This document shows, piece by piece, positions 36,159 to 45,272 of a stretch of 64,000 nt of DNA. Positions within the stretch are counted from its first letter, which is position 1, and every line of letters starts with the position of its first letter. The DNA lies in assembly GCA_948442695.1 (NCBI GenBank), contig CAOJSF010000002.1:1-64000 (forward strand), in the 5' to 3' direction. Source of the DNA: an uncultured Clostridia bacterium. GTDB taxonomy: Bacteria > Bacillota > Clostridia > Christensenellales > UBA1242. The position numbers and the translations under genes are program-made. The notes beneath the pieces were generated by a model. It saw only the letters and a program-made list of their open reading frames with translations, had not been told where the DNA came from and did not search any database.

Positions 36159-37064
36159 ATGCTTGAAAAAATCCTTCCTAATGAGATATTTGACATATTA
36201 AAATCTCGTGTCAATATCAAATCTATCAATGAAATTCGTATGCGTGAAGACAAGCCTATCGTTCTTTCAATCGGAAGTCAGCGTATTTTTTTGGGTGAAA
36301 GAGGGGTAACTGGAAACTTAAACGAAGCAATTTTATCTTCAAAGACAATGATTGAAGATATAATTTTTCGTGCGAGTGAATGTTCGATATATTCTGTAAA
36401 TGAACAATTAAAGAGAGGCTATCTTGTCACTAAAGGTGGAATTCGTCTCGGAATAGGCGGGGACATTGTTGAAGAAGCAGGAAAGGTCAAGACAATGACC
36501 AACTTTTCAAGTATAAACATCAGATTGCCTCATGAGGTAAGAAATTGTTCGCTTTCTGCATTTGATTATTTAATCAATGAAAATGGAATTTACAATACTT
36601 TGGTCATATCTCCACCAGGTGCAGGAAAGACAACTTTTCTCCGTGATTTTGTCTGTCAGTTGTCAGAACGAAATTATGCCTATAATGTCTTGATTTTGGA
36701 TGAGAGAGGAGAACTTGATTTGGGAGAAAATGGAAGCATAGGAAATTTTGCTGATAAAATTAGTTTTGCACGCAAATCTATAGGTTTTGAAAATGGAATA
36801 AGAGCACTCTCTCCAAATCTTATTGTTACTGACGAATTAGGTCAAAAAGAGGACATTGACGCAGTAGTTTATGCCGTCAACTCTGGTGTGTCAATTTTGG
36901 CTTCGGTGCATAGTGATAGCATGGAAAGTTTTGCTAAAAAGCCTTATTTTGAAGAAATTATAAAAAATAAAGTTTTTAAAAGATATGTTTTACTTTCAAT
37001 GCGCAATGGCCCTGGGACTCTTGAAGGAGTTTATAATGAAAATTTCTCAAGAATCTATATCTAA
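36159..37064 (+). CDS. spoIIIAA: Stage III sporulation protein AA, ATPase
   Basis: Secretion-type ATPase of the SpoIIIA-SpoIIQ channel between mother cell and forespore, needed for late forespore gene expression. The Walker A motif SPPGAGKTTF lies near residue 152, and Walker B is LILDERGEL. The N-terminus contains the family's INEIRMREDKPIVL segment. The length is 301 residues. It starts the eight-gene spoIIIA operon with a modest AGGAG site. Upstream CATAGATT at 36134 loosely resembles a sigma-E -10 element, as expected for mother-cell expression, but this is weak. Confidence 0.94.
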   Translation: MLEKILPNEIFDILKSRVNIKSINEIRMREDKPIVLSIGSQRIFLGERGVTGNLNEAILSSKTMIEDIIFRASECSIYSVNEQLKRGYLVTKGGIRLGIGGDIVEEAGKVKTMTNFSSINIRLPHEVRNCSLSAFDYLINENGIYNTLVISPPGAGKTTFLRDFVCQLSERNYAYNVLILDERGELDLGENGSIGNFADKISFARKSIGFENGIRALSPNLIVTDELGQKEDIDAVVYAVNSGVSILASVHSDSMESFAKKPYFEEIIKNKVFKRYVLLSMRNGPGTLEGVYNENFSRIYI

Positions 37065-37073
37065 GGAGGTTTT

Positions 37074-37568
37074 ATGAAAATTTTACTTCTCTCTTTTATG
37101 GCTTGTGTAACTATTTATATAGGCTATATATTTTCAAGAAAATACAAAATAAGGTCAAATTTCTTTCAGGCTCTCGTCATGTTATGTCAAAAATTTGATG
37201 TCGAAATCAATTATTCTCGAGAAAGATTGAAAAATATTTTCAACAATCTTGATGAAAAACAGAAACGAAATCTTCATGGAATTGACAACAATTTTATCTC
37301 CTTTATCAACAAGGAAACGCCACTTGAAAGAGAATTTTTATTTAAAAACATAAGGTTTTTAAAAGATGAAGAAAAAGATGTGATTTTTATGTTTTTTAAA
37401 AGTTTAGGCAGAAGTGATGTTGACAGTCAATCAAAGGAAATTAAAAATTATCAAACAAGATTTGAAGCATTATCATCATCGGCAAACTCTGAAAACAAAA
37501 AGTATGGTTCTCTTTCTATCAAACTCGGCATAGTTGCCGGGCTTGTCATTATTGTTTTATTTATTTAG
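37074..37568 (+). CDS. spoIIIAB: Stage III sporulation protein AB
   Basis: GspF/GspE-companion-like membrane protein of the SpoIIIA complex. It has an N-terminal helix (about residues 2-20), the conserved FFQALVMLCQKFDVEINYSR segment, a helical cytoplasmic body with the FFKSLGRSDVDSQ motif, and a C-terminal helix (about 145-164). The length is 164 residues. An AAGGAGG site overlaps the spoIIIAA end. Confidence 0.9.
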   Translation: MKILLLSFMACVTIYIGYIFSRKYKIRSNFFQALVMLCQKFDVEINYSRERLKNIFNNLDEKQKRNLHGIDNNFISFINKETPLEREFLFKNIRFLKDEEKDVIFMFFKSLGRSDVDSQSKEIKNYQTRFEALSSSANSENKKYGSLSIKLGIVAGLVIIVLFI

Positions 37569-37576
37569 GAGGGGCA

Positions 37577-37771
37577 ATGGATGTCGAAATAATATTCAAG
37601 ATTGCCGCAATAGGCATTCTTACTGCGATTATAGGTCAAATATTAAAGCAAACAGGTCGAGAAGACATATCAACTGTTGCAACTTTAGCAGGACTAATCA
37701 TTGTTCTTGTAATGGTTTTAAACCTTATAGGTGACTTATTTGTGACTTTGAAAACTATATTTAATTTTTAG
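37577..37771 (+). CDS. spoIIIAC: Stage III sporulation protein AC
   Basis: A 64-residue membrane protein with two helices, containing GILTAIIGQILKQTGREDIST and a second hydrophobic stretch. This is the usual length for SpoIIIAC. A competing frame over 37534-37734 is only a shadow. AGGAGGGG precedes the ATG. Eighty-eight noncoding bases separate it from spoIIIAD, a wider gap than elsewhere in the operon. Confidence 0.9.
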   Translation: MDVEIIFKIAAIGILTAIIGQILKQTGREDISTVATLAGLIIVLVMVLNLIGDLFVTLKTIFNF

Positions 37772-37859
37772 ATACTTTAAATAGAAACAATTTTGCTAAA
37801 TTACAAAAAAATTTAAAAACGTATAAAAAGAAGAAAATTTTTATTTTATTAAGAGGCTT

Positions 37860-38252
37860 ATGGATATAATTTTTAAGATAATTGCAATAGGTTTGATTTC
37901 TTGCGTCGCTTCTATGGTCATTAAACCTGTGCGATCTGATTTTGCAATTTTAGTTGGTATTGCTGGTGGACTTATTATCATTGCTATGATAGTCAATTAT
38001 TTCACCGGAATTTTATCGTCTATAAAAGATATCATAGGCGTGACAGGTCTCAACTCAAGCCTTTATACAATCTTACTTAAAATAATAGGCATAGGATATT
38101 TAATTGAGTTTTCTGCCGGAATTTGCTGTGAAACCGGAAATCCTGGATTAGGCGACAAAATTATGTTGGGCGGCAAGTTGGTAATAATGGTTATGGCTCT
38201 TCCTATTGTTACTAATATCTTAAATATAATAATGGAACTTTTGCCAAAATGA
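37860..38252 (+). CDS. spoIIIAD: Stage III sporulation protein AD
   Basis: A 130-residue membrane protein that is partly paralogous to SpoIIIAC in its first half (IIFKIIAIGLISCVASMVIK). Three or four hydrophobic helices, the ILLKIIGIGYLIEFSAGICCE segment and the KLVIMVMALPI segment match the family. The ribosome site is weak (AAGAGGC). It ends in a 4-base ATGA overlap with spoIIIAE. Confidence 0.9.
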   Translation: MDIIFKIIAIGLISCVASMVIKPVRSDFAILVGIAGGLIIIAMIVNYFTGILSSIKDIIGVTGLNSSLYTILLKIIGIGYLIEFSAGICCETGNPGLGDKIMLGGKLVIMVMALPIVTNILNIIMELLPK

Positions 38253-39577
38253 GAAATAAAAAAAATATTGCTATCAAAAAAACAGGAAAATTTGATTTTA
38301 TAAAAAGGGCTCTAGTTTCAAAGTCAATGCTTCTTGTTATAGTTGTTTTATTTTTAATGTTTACTCCTACTATAGGTCTAGCAAATAATTTTAGATTACA
38401 AAATTCTGCAAACATATCATATAATCAAAGTTTAAACAATAGTGAATCATCTTCTTCATCAAACTCAGATTCTCAAGATTTTGAAGACACGAAAGAGGAG
38501 ATAGAGGATGAGATAAAAGACCAACTCGAAGATTTAGATTTTTCATCTCTAGATTCAATCCTTTCAGGATTTACTTCTGGTCAACTTGCAATTTTTGGCG
38601 GAACAAGTTTTTTGCAAAAAATCCAAAAACTTATTGCAGGTGATTTTGACAATGGAAAAAGTCTTTGGACAAACCTTGCCACAATCTTTTTAGACAACTT
38701 ACTCGGTCTTATACCCATCATATCACTAATAATTGCGATTGCAATTCTCGGGAATATGCTTCAAGGACTTAAGCCGTCATCAAATGGAAAATCAATATCA
38801 AATTTAATTCAATTTGTAACTTATGGCTTTATTGTCATTTTGGTTTTGAGCATAATAACCAAAATGATAACCATGACAACTGGCACAATTATGTCTATAA
38901 AGTCACAAATGGACGCAATATTCCCTATACTTTTGACTTTTTTGACTGCTATAGGAGGGACAGTTTCCACATCAGTATATCAGCCTGCAATGGCACTTTT
39001 AAGTGGTGTAATCATCAATCTATTCACGTATGTTCTGTTGCCGATTTTTATTTTCTCAATTGTCTTTTCTGTCGTATCAAACCTATCAAACAATATAAAA
39101 TTAAGCAAATTCACATCATTCTTTGACAGCACATTCAAATGGCTTACAGGACTTGTTTTTACCATCTTTACCGCTTTTCTATCTGTTCAAGGCTTGACAG
39201 CAGGCTCTGTTGACGGAGTATCAATGAGAACTATGAAATATGCCATTCGTTCTTATGTCCCACTTTTAGGCTCTTATCTAAGTGATGGAATGGGAATTAT
39301 GCTTGCCTCATCAAACCTCATCAAAAATGCTGTTGGGGCAACAGGACTTTTCATGCTTCTTGCAACAATACTTTCACCACTTATTCAACTTGTTGTTTTT
39401 ATGCTTGCCTTAAAACTTATTGCCGGAATTGTTGAACCACTGGGAAGCAAGCAAATCTCAAACTTCATTGCATCTATTTCAAAAAGTATGACACTTCTTA
39501 TAGTAATTTTAATTGCTGTAGCATTTATCTATTTTATCATGATAGGTCTTGTAATGTGTTCTGCAAATATTTTTTAA
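38249..39577 (+). CDS. spoIIIAE: Stage III sporulation protein AE
   Basis: Large multispanning protein of the SpoIIIA channel. The first helix (about residues 29-47) may be a signal anchor, followed by a Ser/Asp/Glu-rich extracytoplasmic segment with DLDFSSLDSIL. Six or more helices follow from about residue 147, containing the conserved YQPAMALLSGVIINLF and LPLLGS-like SYVPLLGSYLSDGMG segments. The length is 442 residues, near the family value. Confidence 0.92.
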   Translation: MRNKKNIAIKKTGKFDFIKRALVSKSMLLVIVVLFLMFTPTIGLANNFRLQNSANISYNQSLNNSESSSSSNSDSQDFEDTKEEIEDEIKDQLEDLDFSSLDSILSGFTSGQLAIFGGTSFLQKIQKLIAGDFDNGKSLWTNLATIFLDNLLGLIPIISLIIAIAILGNMLQGLKPSSNGKSISNLIQFVTYGFIVILVLSIITKMITMTTGTIMSIKSQMDAIFPILLTFLTAIGGTVSTSVYQPAMALLSGVIINLFTYVLLPIFIFSIVFSVVSNLSNNIKLSKFTSFFDSTFKWLTGLVFTIFTAFLSVQGLTAGSVDGVSMRTMKYAIRSYVPLLGSYLSDGMGIMLASSNLIKNAVGATGLFMLLATILSPLIQLVVFMLALKLIAGIVEPLGSKQISNFIASISKSMTLLIVILIAVAFIYFIMIGLVMCSANIF

Positions 39578-39599
39578 AAATAGTTAAAAGGAGGGAAAA

Positions 39600-40103
39600 A
39601 TGTTAAGCACTTTATCAGGTTGGATCATTTCTATTGCTGGAATAATATGTATTTCTGTAATTATAGAACTTGTTATGCCAGAAGGACAGATGAATAGATA
39701 CATTAAAGGCATTCTTTCTTTTATCATTGTGCTTGTAATTATTCTTCCACTTCCCAAACTTCTTAAAACAGAAATCAATCTTGACAATATGTTTGAATAT
39801 GGACAAAATATCAAAGTTGACGAAGATTATTTATATCAACTTAATCTAAATAAAATAAATGTTGTCAAAGAGGACATAGAAGACAAGATTTACAAGCGGG
39901 GATATAAAAATGTTTCGGTTTATATAAGTGCTAATATTTTTGAGTCAAAAATGCAATTTAAGTCTATAAATGTCGATTTAAGCAGTTTAGTAATATCTGC
40001 AAATGCAGAGCATAATGATATTATAAAGATAAAGAAAGACATAACAAATATTATAAAATCATATGTCATTATAAACGAGGAGGCTATTCTTTATGACCAG
40101 TAA
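39600..40103 (+). CDS. spoIIIAF: Stage III sporulation protein AF
   Basis: Two N-terminal membrane helices (about residues 7-25 and 35-51), with the family segment VMPEGQMNRYIKGILSFIIV between and within them, are followed by a soluble ring-forming type domain. The length is 167 residues. It overlaps spoIIIAG by 11 bases. AGGAGGG precedes the ATG. Confidence 0.9.
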   Translation: MLSTLSGWIISIAGIICISVIIELVMPEGQMNRYIKGILSFIIVLVIILPLPKLLKTEINLDNMFEYGQNIKVDEDYLYQLNLNKINVVKEDIEDKIYKRGYKNVSVYISANIFESKMQFKSINVDLSSLVISANAEHNDIIKIKKDITNIIKSYVIINEEAILYDQ

Positions 40104-40635
40104 AATCAAAGATAAATTTCGAGTGTTATATGATAGAATTAAGAAAGTTAAACATATAGAAATTTATATTGCAGTTGCTCTTGCAGTAATAATTGCAGTG
40201 ATTTATTTCTCTTCCATTGCTTCGAAACCTAAAAATAAAGTCGAAAACAACAAAATCGACAATATTAGTTCAAATTTTTCAACCTCAGGGGAATATATAG
40301 ACTATCTTGAGAATAAACTTGAAAATGTAATCACTAAGGTAAAGGGTGCGGGAAATGTTGAAGTTGTGGTCACATTAGAAAAAGGATTTGAATACATCTA
40401 TCTCACTGAAGAAGAAACTAGAAATACATCAAATGGAACTGTCATTACAACATCGACAATCGTCTTAGTTAATGGAAAACCAGTCATCATAGAAGAAATC
40501 TATCCAGTTGTAAAAGGAATTGTAGTCATTTCAAGCGGTGCAAAAGACATCTCAGTAAAAATGGACATACTCTCAATTATACAAACAGTGGTAGAAATAG
40601 ACAACTCAAAGATAAATATATATTCGGGTAATTAA
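40093..40635 (+). CDS. spoIIIAG: Stage III sporulation protein AG
   Basis: Ring-forming component of the SpoIIIA channel. One membrane helix (about residues 20-40) is followed by a polar linker and a ring-building domain with LENVITKVKGAGNVEVVVTL and PVVKGIVVISSGA, both typical of SpoIIIAG. The length is 180 residues. It starts inside the end of spoIIIAF with CGAGGAGG upstream. Confidence 0.92.
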   Translation: MTSKIKDKFRVLYDRIKKVKHIEIYIAVALAVIIAVIYFSSIASKPKNKVENNKIDNISSNFSTSGEYIDYLENKLENVITKVKGAGNVEVVVTLEKGFEYIYLTEEETRNTSNGTVITTSTIVLVNGKPVIIEEIYPVVKGIVVISSGAKDISVKMDILSIIQTVVEIDNSKINIYSGN

Positions 40636-40649
40636 AAAAGGAGTAAAAA

Positions 40650-41120
40650 ATGAAAAATAGAACCAAAATTATCATTATTACAGTCATGGTATTACTTTTA
40701 GGTGTAACAGGATATCTCAATGTTATGCTCAACAATTCAGTTTCAAAGGACAAAGGACAAACTACAACAACAGCAAGTTATTTCTCAACATACCGCTCAA
40801 ACAGAGAATCAACTCGTGATCAAGAAATGCTTTACTACGATGCAATCATCTCAAATGAAACATCTTCAGAAGAAGCAGTAAAAAATGCAGAACAATCAAA
40901 ACTTGCTCTTATCAAACAAATGGAAAAAGAACTTGTCGTTGAAGGACTTATCAAAGCAAAAGGATTTTCTGATTGCATAATTTCAATTTCTGATGCAAAT
41001 GTAAATGCAGTTGTTAAGTCAAAAGAACTTACAAAACAAGAAACAGCACAAATTGTTGCCATTATTCAATCTCAACTGGGCACAGGTATTGAAAATATCA
41101 AAATAATGCCTGTAGAATAA
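40650..41120 (+). CDS. spoIIIAH: Stage III sporulation protein AH
   Basis: Forms the outer ring of the feeding tube by binding SpoIIQ. One N-terminal helix (IIIITVMVLLLGVTGYLNVM), a Thr/Ser-rich spacer with YFSTYRSNRESTRDQEM, and the domain with GFSDCIISISDANVNAVVKS are all seen. At 156 residues it is shorter than B. subtilis SpoIIIAH (about 218), mainly in the linker. AAAGGAG precedes the ATG. Confidence 0.92.
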   Translation: MKNRTKIIIITVMVLLLGVTGYLNVMLNNSVSKDKGQTTTTASYFSTYRSNRESTRDQEMLYYDAIISNETSSEEAVKNAEQSKLALIKQMEKELVVEGLIKAKGFSDCIISISDANVNAVVKSKELTKQETAQIVAIIQSQLGTGIENIKIMPVE

Positions 41121-41204
41121 TTGCAAAAGTAATAAAGATGTGTTATAATAATATAGATAAATTTTGAAAATATCAAAATTCTACACTAATGAATGGGAGA
41201 ATTT

Positions 41205-41570
41205 ATGAAAAACAAAGAAAATACAATGATAAAAAAGGGTAAGGTTGATATTGATAGAGACATTCTTTTATCAATTATCAATCTTGCCACAAAAGAAATA
41301 AATGGTGTTGACGCTCTCACAAATGCCGAACTTTCTATTTTTAGAAAATTATCAAAAACAAAGTCTGAGGGTGTAAACATCAAATTTGATATCAATGGGA
41401 CACTCAATGTTGATGTTTATATAATCGTTCATATAGGTTATAGTGTGCCTGATATTGCATATAGAGTTCAAGAAAATATTAAAAATTCTCTCAACTCTAT
41501 GGTAGGCATCAAACCAGGGAAAATAAATGTCCACATAAGTGGAGTAAATTGTGATGAGGCGAACGAATGA
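41205..41570 (+). CDS. Asp23/Gls24 family envelope stress protein
   Basis: Small YqhY-like Asp23 family protein. The start at 41205 is preferred because GGGAG lies 5 bases upstream; the earlier ATG at 41193 would overlap it. The core ILLSIINLATKEINGVDAL, followed by VDVYIIVHIGYSVPDIAYRV and KPGKINVHISGV, matches the family. The length is 121 residues. It has a 4-base ATGA overlap with nusB. The biotin-carboxylase genes that often precede it are missing here. Confidence 0.9.
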   Translation: MKNKENTMIKKGKVDIDRDILLSIINLATKEINGVDALTNAELSIFRKLSKTKSEGVNIKFDINGTLNVDVYIIVHIGYSVPDIAYRVQENIKNSLNSMVGIKPGKINVHISGVNCDEANE

Positions 41571-41956
41571 GAACACAAGCAAGAGAACTGGCATTTCAAC
41601 TTATATTTGAAAGACTTTTCGTCAAAAATAGTTATTCTTTTGACGAAGAGTTTTTTTCGTCTTTAAAGAAAGAAGAAGATAAAAACTTTACAAAAGAGAT
41701 TGTTGTAAAATTTGAAGAAAATAAAGAAGAACTTTCAAAAATTATATCTTCAAATTTAATAGGTTATGAAATTGACAGAGTTTATAAAATCGACCTTGCT
41801 CTTATATATCTTGCTTTGACTGAGATAAATTTTGCAGGCACGCCCATTCAAGTAGCCATCAATGAGACTCTCACTCTTGCAAAAAAATATTCTACTTTAA
41901 AGAGCAGTAAATTCATTAATGGCGTTTTATCATCAATAATAAAAAATAAAAATTAA
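41567..41956 (+). CDS. nusB: Transcription antitermination factor NusB
   Basis: All-helical RNA-binding factor for rRNA antitermination. The N-terminal RTQARELAFQLIFE, the central KIDLALIYLALTEINF and the C-terminal PIQVAINETLTLAKKYST and KFINGVLSSI segments are typical. The length is 129 residues. It is translationally coupled to the Asp23 gene. Confidence 0.95.
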   Translation: MRTQARELAFQLIFERLFVKNSYSFDEEFFSSLKKEEDKNFTKEIVVKFEENKEELSKIISSNLIGYEIDRVYKIDLALIYLALTEINFAGTPIQVAINETLTLAKKYSTLKSSKFINGVLSSIIKNKN

Positions 41957-41969
41957 TGATAAGGATTGA

Positions 41970-43169
41970 ATGATGATTAAAGCCATATCGGTTTCAAAAT
42001 TTAACAATTATATAAAACAGATTTTTGATTCGGAAGAACTTCTACACAACATTTCAGTTGTAGGAGAAGTTTTTGGTGTAAGCAAAACGAGAAATGTAAT
42101 ATATTTTTCACTTAAGGATGAAGAATCAACTCTTCCATGTGTTTGCTTTTATCCAAACTATGTTGATAAAATTATTGAAGGAACAAAAATAACTGCAACC
42201 GGAACACCAAATTTTTATACAAAGGCGGGCAGACTTAGTTTTAATGTTGTTCAAATAGAAAATGTTGGACAGGGCGACTTGTATGAACAATTTATGAAAA
42301 TGAAAGACAAACTTAAGAGTGAGGGGTTGTTTGATGAATCACATAAAAAGCCACTGCCTCAAAATATAAAAAGGATAGGCGTTATCACCTCAAAAGAGGG
42401 TGCAGTAATTCAAGATATAAAAAATGTAACATGGCGACGAAACCCTGGAGTTGATATAGTTTTATTCAACACAAAAGTTCAAGGAAACAATGCTGAAAAT
42501 GAAATTGCTCATGCTATTGAGAGAATGGGTGATTATGAAAATATCGATATTATAATTGTTGCCAGAGGTGGAGGAAGTCTTGAAGATTTGTCCGCTTACA
42601 ATACAGAGATTGTTGCCAGAGCGACATACAACTGTCCAAAGCCCATTATTTCAGCGGTAGGACATGAAACTGATTTTACAATCATAGACTTTGTAAGTGA
42701 CCTGCGGGCACCGACGCCGTCAGCCGCCGCAGAACTTGTCACATTCAATTTAAATGACAAAAAGCAGCAAATGATAGAATTGATTGACAAGTTTAATAGA
42801 ATATGCAAATCATTTATTGATGAAAGATTTTCATTATTAAATAATCAATTAAGCCTTATTTCTCATAAATTTGAAAGAAAATTGTTAAATTTTGATATTA
42901 AATTCAACAATGATAAAAATTCACTTATAAATGCCTTTAACAATTTTTTAAATGAAAAATATTATGAAATAGGACTTATAGAAAACACATTAAATAAAAT
43001 AAATCCTTTAGAAATATTAAATCGAGGATATGCAAAAGTCGAGCAAAACAATCAAACTATAAATTCAGCAAGAGTGCTTGACTTAAATGAAAATATAAAT
43101 ATAGTATTTAAAGATGGGGTGGTAACAGCATCACCAACAAAAAAGGAGATAACAAATGAGATTAAGTAA
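41970..43169 (+). CDS. xseA: Exodeoxyribonuclease VII large subunit
   Basis: Catalytic subunit of the single-strand exonuclease. An N-terminal OB fold (about residues 5-100) is followed by the catalytic core with RIGVITSKEGAVIQDI, IIVARGGGSLEDLSAYN and SAVGHETDFTIIDF. The coiled C-terminal half ends with EILNRGYAKVEQ. The length is 399 residues. The start may be either of two adjacent ATGs. It overlaps proS by 14 bases; its partner xseB lies beyond proS. Confidence 0.95.
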   Translation: MMIKAISVSKFNNYIKQIFDSEELLHNISVVGEVFGVSKTRNVIYFSLKDEESTLPCVCFYPNYVDKIIEGTKITATGTPNFYTKAGRLSFNVVQIENVGQGDLYEQFMKMKDKLKSEGLFDESHKKPLPQNIKRIGVITSKEGAVIQDIKNVTWRRNPGVDIVLFNTKVQGNNAENEIAHAIERMGDYENIDIIIVARGGGSLEDLSAYNTEIVARATYNCPKPIISAVGHETDFTIIDFVSDLRAPTPSAAAELVTFNLNDKKQQMIELIDKFNRICKSFIDERFSLLNNQLSLISHKFERKLLNFDIKFNNDKNSLINAFNNFLNEKYYEIGLIENTLNKINPLEILNRGYAKVEQNNQTINSARVLDLNENINIVFKDGVVTASPTKKEITNEIK

Positions 43170-44859
43170 ACTTGTTGGAGAAAGATTCAAAGATATTCCT
43201 GCTGGTGTATCTGCAAAAAGTCATAGCCTTTTACTTAGAGCAGGATATATAAAGCAGGTGGCAAATGGAGTTTATTCGCTTCTTCCTTCAGCACAAAGAG
43301 TTAGTTTAAAAATACAGAATATAATTCGTGAAGAAATGAATAAAGTCGACGGGCAAGAAGTCTTGATGCCAGTAATGATGCCTAGAGAAATTTGGGACAA
43401 AAGTGGCAGATATACTTCAATCGGTCAAGAAATGGTGCGTTTTAAAGATAGAAACAACCATGAAATGCTTTTGGGGATGACACATGAAGAAGCCTGCGTC
43501 CATCTTTGCCAAAACACCGTAAAAAGTTATGATCAGTTGCCTTGCATGATCTATCAAATTCAAACAAAAATCAGAGATGAAGCACGCCCACGTGCAGGTC
43601 TTTTGCGTGTAAGAGAATTTACAATGAAAGACGCATATTCTTTCCACACTAATAATGATGACTTAAATGAGTATTATAACAGAGTTTATAAGGCTTATGA
43701 GAGAATATATAAACGCATAGGAATGAAAAATGTTATTGCTATCAGTTCTGACAATGGTATGATGGGCGGTGACGGAGCACATGAATTCCAACTGCTTGTA
43801 GAGGCTGGGGAAGACAATTTGATATTGTGTGAAAATTGTGATTATAAAGCAAACATGGAAATTGCAACTTCTAAATTAGACAACGCAAACTTTGATGATG
43901 AAAAACTTGAAGAACTTTTTACTGAAAATGCCAAAACTATTGACGAACTTGCCATGCTTCTTAAAAAAGACAAAAAACAATTCATAAAGGCTGTTTGTTA
44001 TGCAATTTCAGGAGAAAAAGATAAAGTTATTGTAGCATTTATAAGAGGTGATAAAGAAGTCAATGACGCCAAACTTAAAAAATATTTAGGTGTAAATGAT
44101 ATTAATGTTACTGACATTTCCGACACTGGTCTTGTTAAGGGAAATATCGGTTGTGTAAACCTTGAAATGGATAATATTATAAAAGTATTTGACTTGTCAC
44201 TTAAAGACCAAAAAGGGCTTATTTGCGGTGCAAACAAAGAAGAATATCATTATTGTGGCGTAAATATGTTAAGAGATGTCAAAGCAGATAATTTTGTAGA
44301 TATTGCAAAAGTAAATGAGGGTGAACTTTGCCCAGTTTGCGGAAAACCTCTTATTATAAGAAAGGGAATTGAAGTAGGAAACATTTTCAAACTCGGCACT
44401 CATTATACAAGTGCAATGGAAATGACAGTTTCTATGCCTGATGGAAGCCAAATCAATCCTATAATGGGTTGTTATGGAATAGGTGTTGGAAGATGTCTTG
44501 CTGGAATTGTTGAAGAAAGTTCTGATGACAAAGGTATTGTTTGGCCTAAGGCAATTGCTCCATGGCTTGTATATCTTTGCCCACTTAGAAATGATAATGC
44601 TGAAGTTGAAGAAATTTCAGAAAAACTTTATAATGAATTATCACAAAATTTTGAAGTCCTTTATGATGATAGAAAAATATCTGCTGGTATTAAACTTACT
44701 GATAGCGAACTTATGGGAATACCTGTAAGAGTTGTAATAAGTCCACGATCACTTAGTCAATCACAGGCAGAAATAACAATAAGAGAAAGTGGTGAAAAAA
44801 TTATGGTTGATCTTGCAAACTTAAATGAAACTCTTGCAAAATTGACTATGATAGATTAG
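43156..44859 (+). CDS. proS: Proline--tRNA ligase
   Basis: Class II synthetase of the bacterial type. Motif 1 lies around RAGYIKQVANGVYSLLPS, motif 2 near KIRDEARPRAGLLRVREF and motif 3 in MGCYGIGVGRCLAGIVEES. An inserted editing domain (about residues 225-385) has the YbaK-like pattern with KDKKQFIKAVCYAISG. The anticodon domain begins near WLVYLCPL. The length is 567 residues. It is placed between xseA and xseB and overlaps xseA, which ties its translation to a nuclease subunit. Confidence 0.96.
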   Translation: MRLSKLVGERFKDIPAGVSAKSHSLLLRAGYIKQVANGVYSLLPSAQRVSLKIQNIIREEMNKVDGQEVLMPVMMPREIWDKSGRYTSIGQEMVRFKDRNNHEMLLGMTHEEACVHLCQNTVKSYDQLPCMIYQIQTKIRDEARPRAGLLRVREFTMKDAYSFHTNNDDLNEYYNRVYKAYERIYKRIGMKNVIAISSDNGMMGGDGAHEFQLLVEAGEDNLILCENCDYKANMEIATSKLDNANFDDEKLEELFTENAKTIDELAMLLKKDKKQFIKAVCYAISGEKDKVIVAFIRGDKEVNDAKLKKYLGVNDINVTDISDTGLVKGNIGCVNLEMDNIIKVFDLSLKDQKGLICGANKEEYHYCGVNMLRDVKADNFVDIAKVNEGELCPVCGKPLIIRKGIEVGNIFKLGTHYTSAMEMTVSMPDGSQINPIMGCYGIGVGRCLAGIVEESSDDKGIVWPKAIAPWLVYLCPLRNDNAEVEEISEKLYNELSQNFEVLYDDRKISAGIKLTDSELMGIPVRVVISPRSLSQSQAEITIRESGEKIMVDLANLNETLAKLTMID

Positions 44860-44869
44860 GAGAATAAGT

Positions 44870-45076
44870 ATGGAAAATATAAGTTATGAAGAAGCCTCAA
44901 AAGAACTTAATAATATAATTGAAAAGTTAGAAGAAGACAAAGTGACACTTTCAAATGCAGTAGAACTTTTTGAAAGAGGGCAAGAACTCATCAAAATATG
45001 TTATAAAAGTCTTGATAATGCTAAAGGCAAACTTACCCAAATAAAAGAGACAAATGATTCTCTTGAAGAAGAATAA
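44870..45076 (+). CDS. xseB: Exodeoxyribonuclease VII small subunit
   Basis: The 68-residue helical protein has the typical SYEEASKELNNIIEKLE, then LSNAVELFERGQELIK and LDNAKGKLTQI. It partners XseA but is separated from xseA by proS. AGGAG precedes the ATG. It closes the operon, with repeat copy 5 and a terminator directly behind. Confidence 0.94.
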   Translation: MENISYEEASKELNNIIEKLEEDKVTLSNAVELFERGQELIKICYKSLDNAKGKLTQIKETNDSLEEE

Positions 45077-45125
45077 GAAAACACTCAATTTATTCGTATT
45101 ATTCTTGCGTGCCCCTAAATAAACA
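45075..45125 (-). repeat. Dispersed intergenic repeat, copy 5 (inverted)
   Basis: On the minus strand this reads TTTAGGGGCACGCAAGAATA, then ATACGAATAAATT and GAGTGTTTTCTT, the same order as copy 1. The last bases of xseB touch its end, so the repeat immediately follows the stop codon. Confidence 0.7.
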
Positions 45126-45152
45126 GACAACTTGTAATAGTTGTCTTTTTTA
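45124..45152 (+). terminator. Terminator after xseB
   Basis: CAGACAACT pairs with AGTTGTCTTTTTT around TGTAAT. It ends the spoIIIA-xseB region. Confidence 0.82.
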
Positions 45153-45272
45153 TTGCAAAAAAATATAATATAAACAAGTGCTTTAATATTTTTTAATTCA
45201 TTATAAAATTTAAGTCTATCTATTTCATAGATATTTTGACATAATTCGACTACAAAAATAATATATTATTAC

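Noticed and set aside
37534..37734. Alternative frame over spoIIIAC
   Set aside because: SpoIIIAC in the other frame has the correct length, helices and ribosome site.
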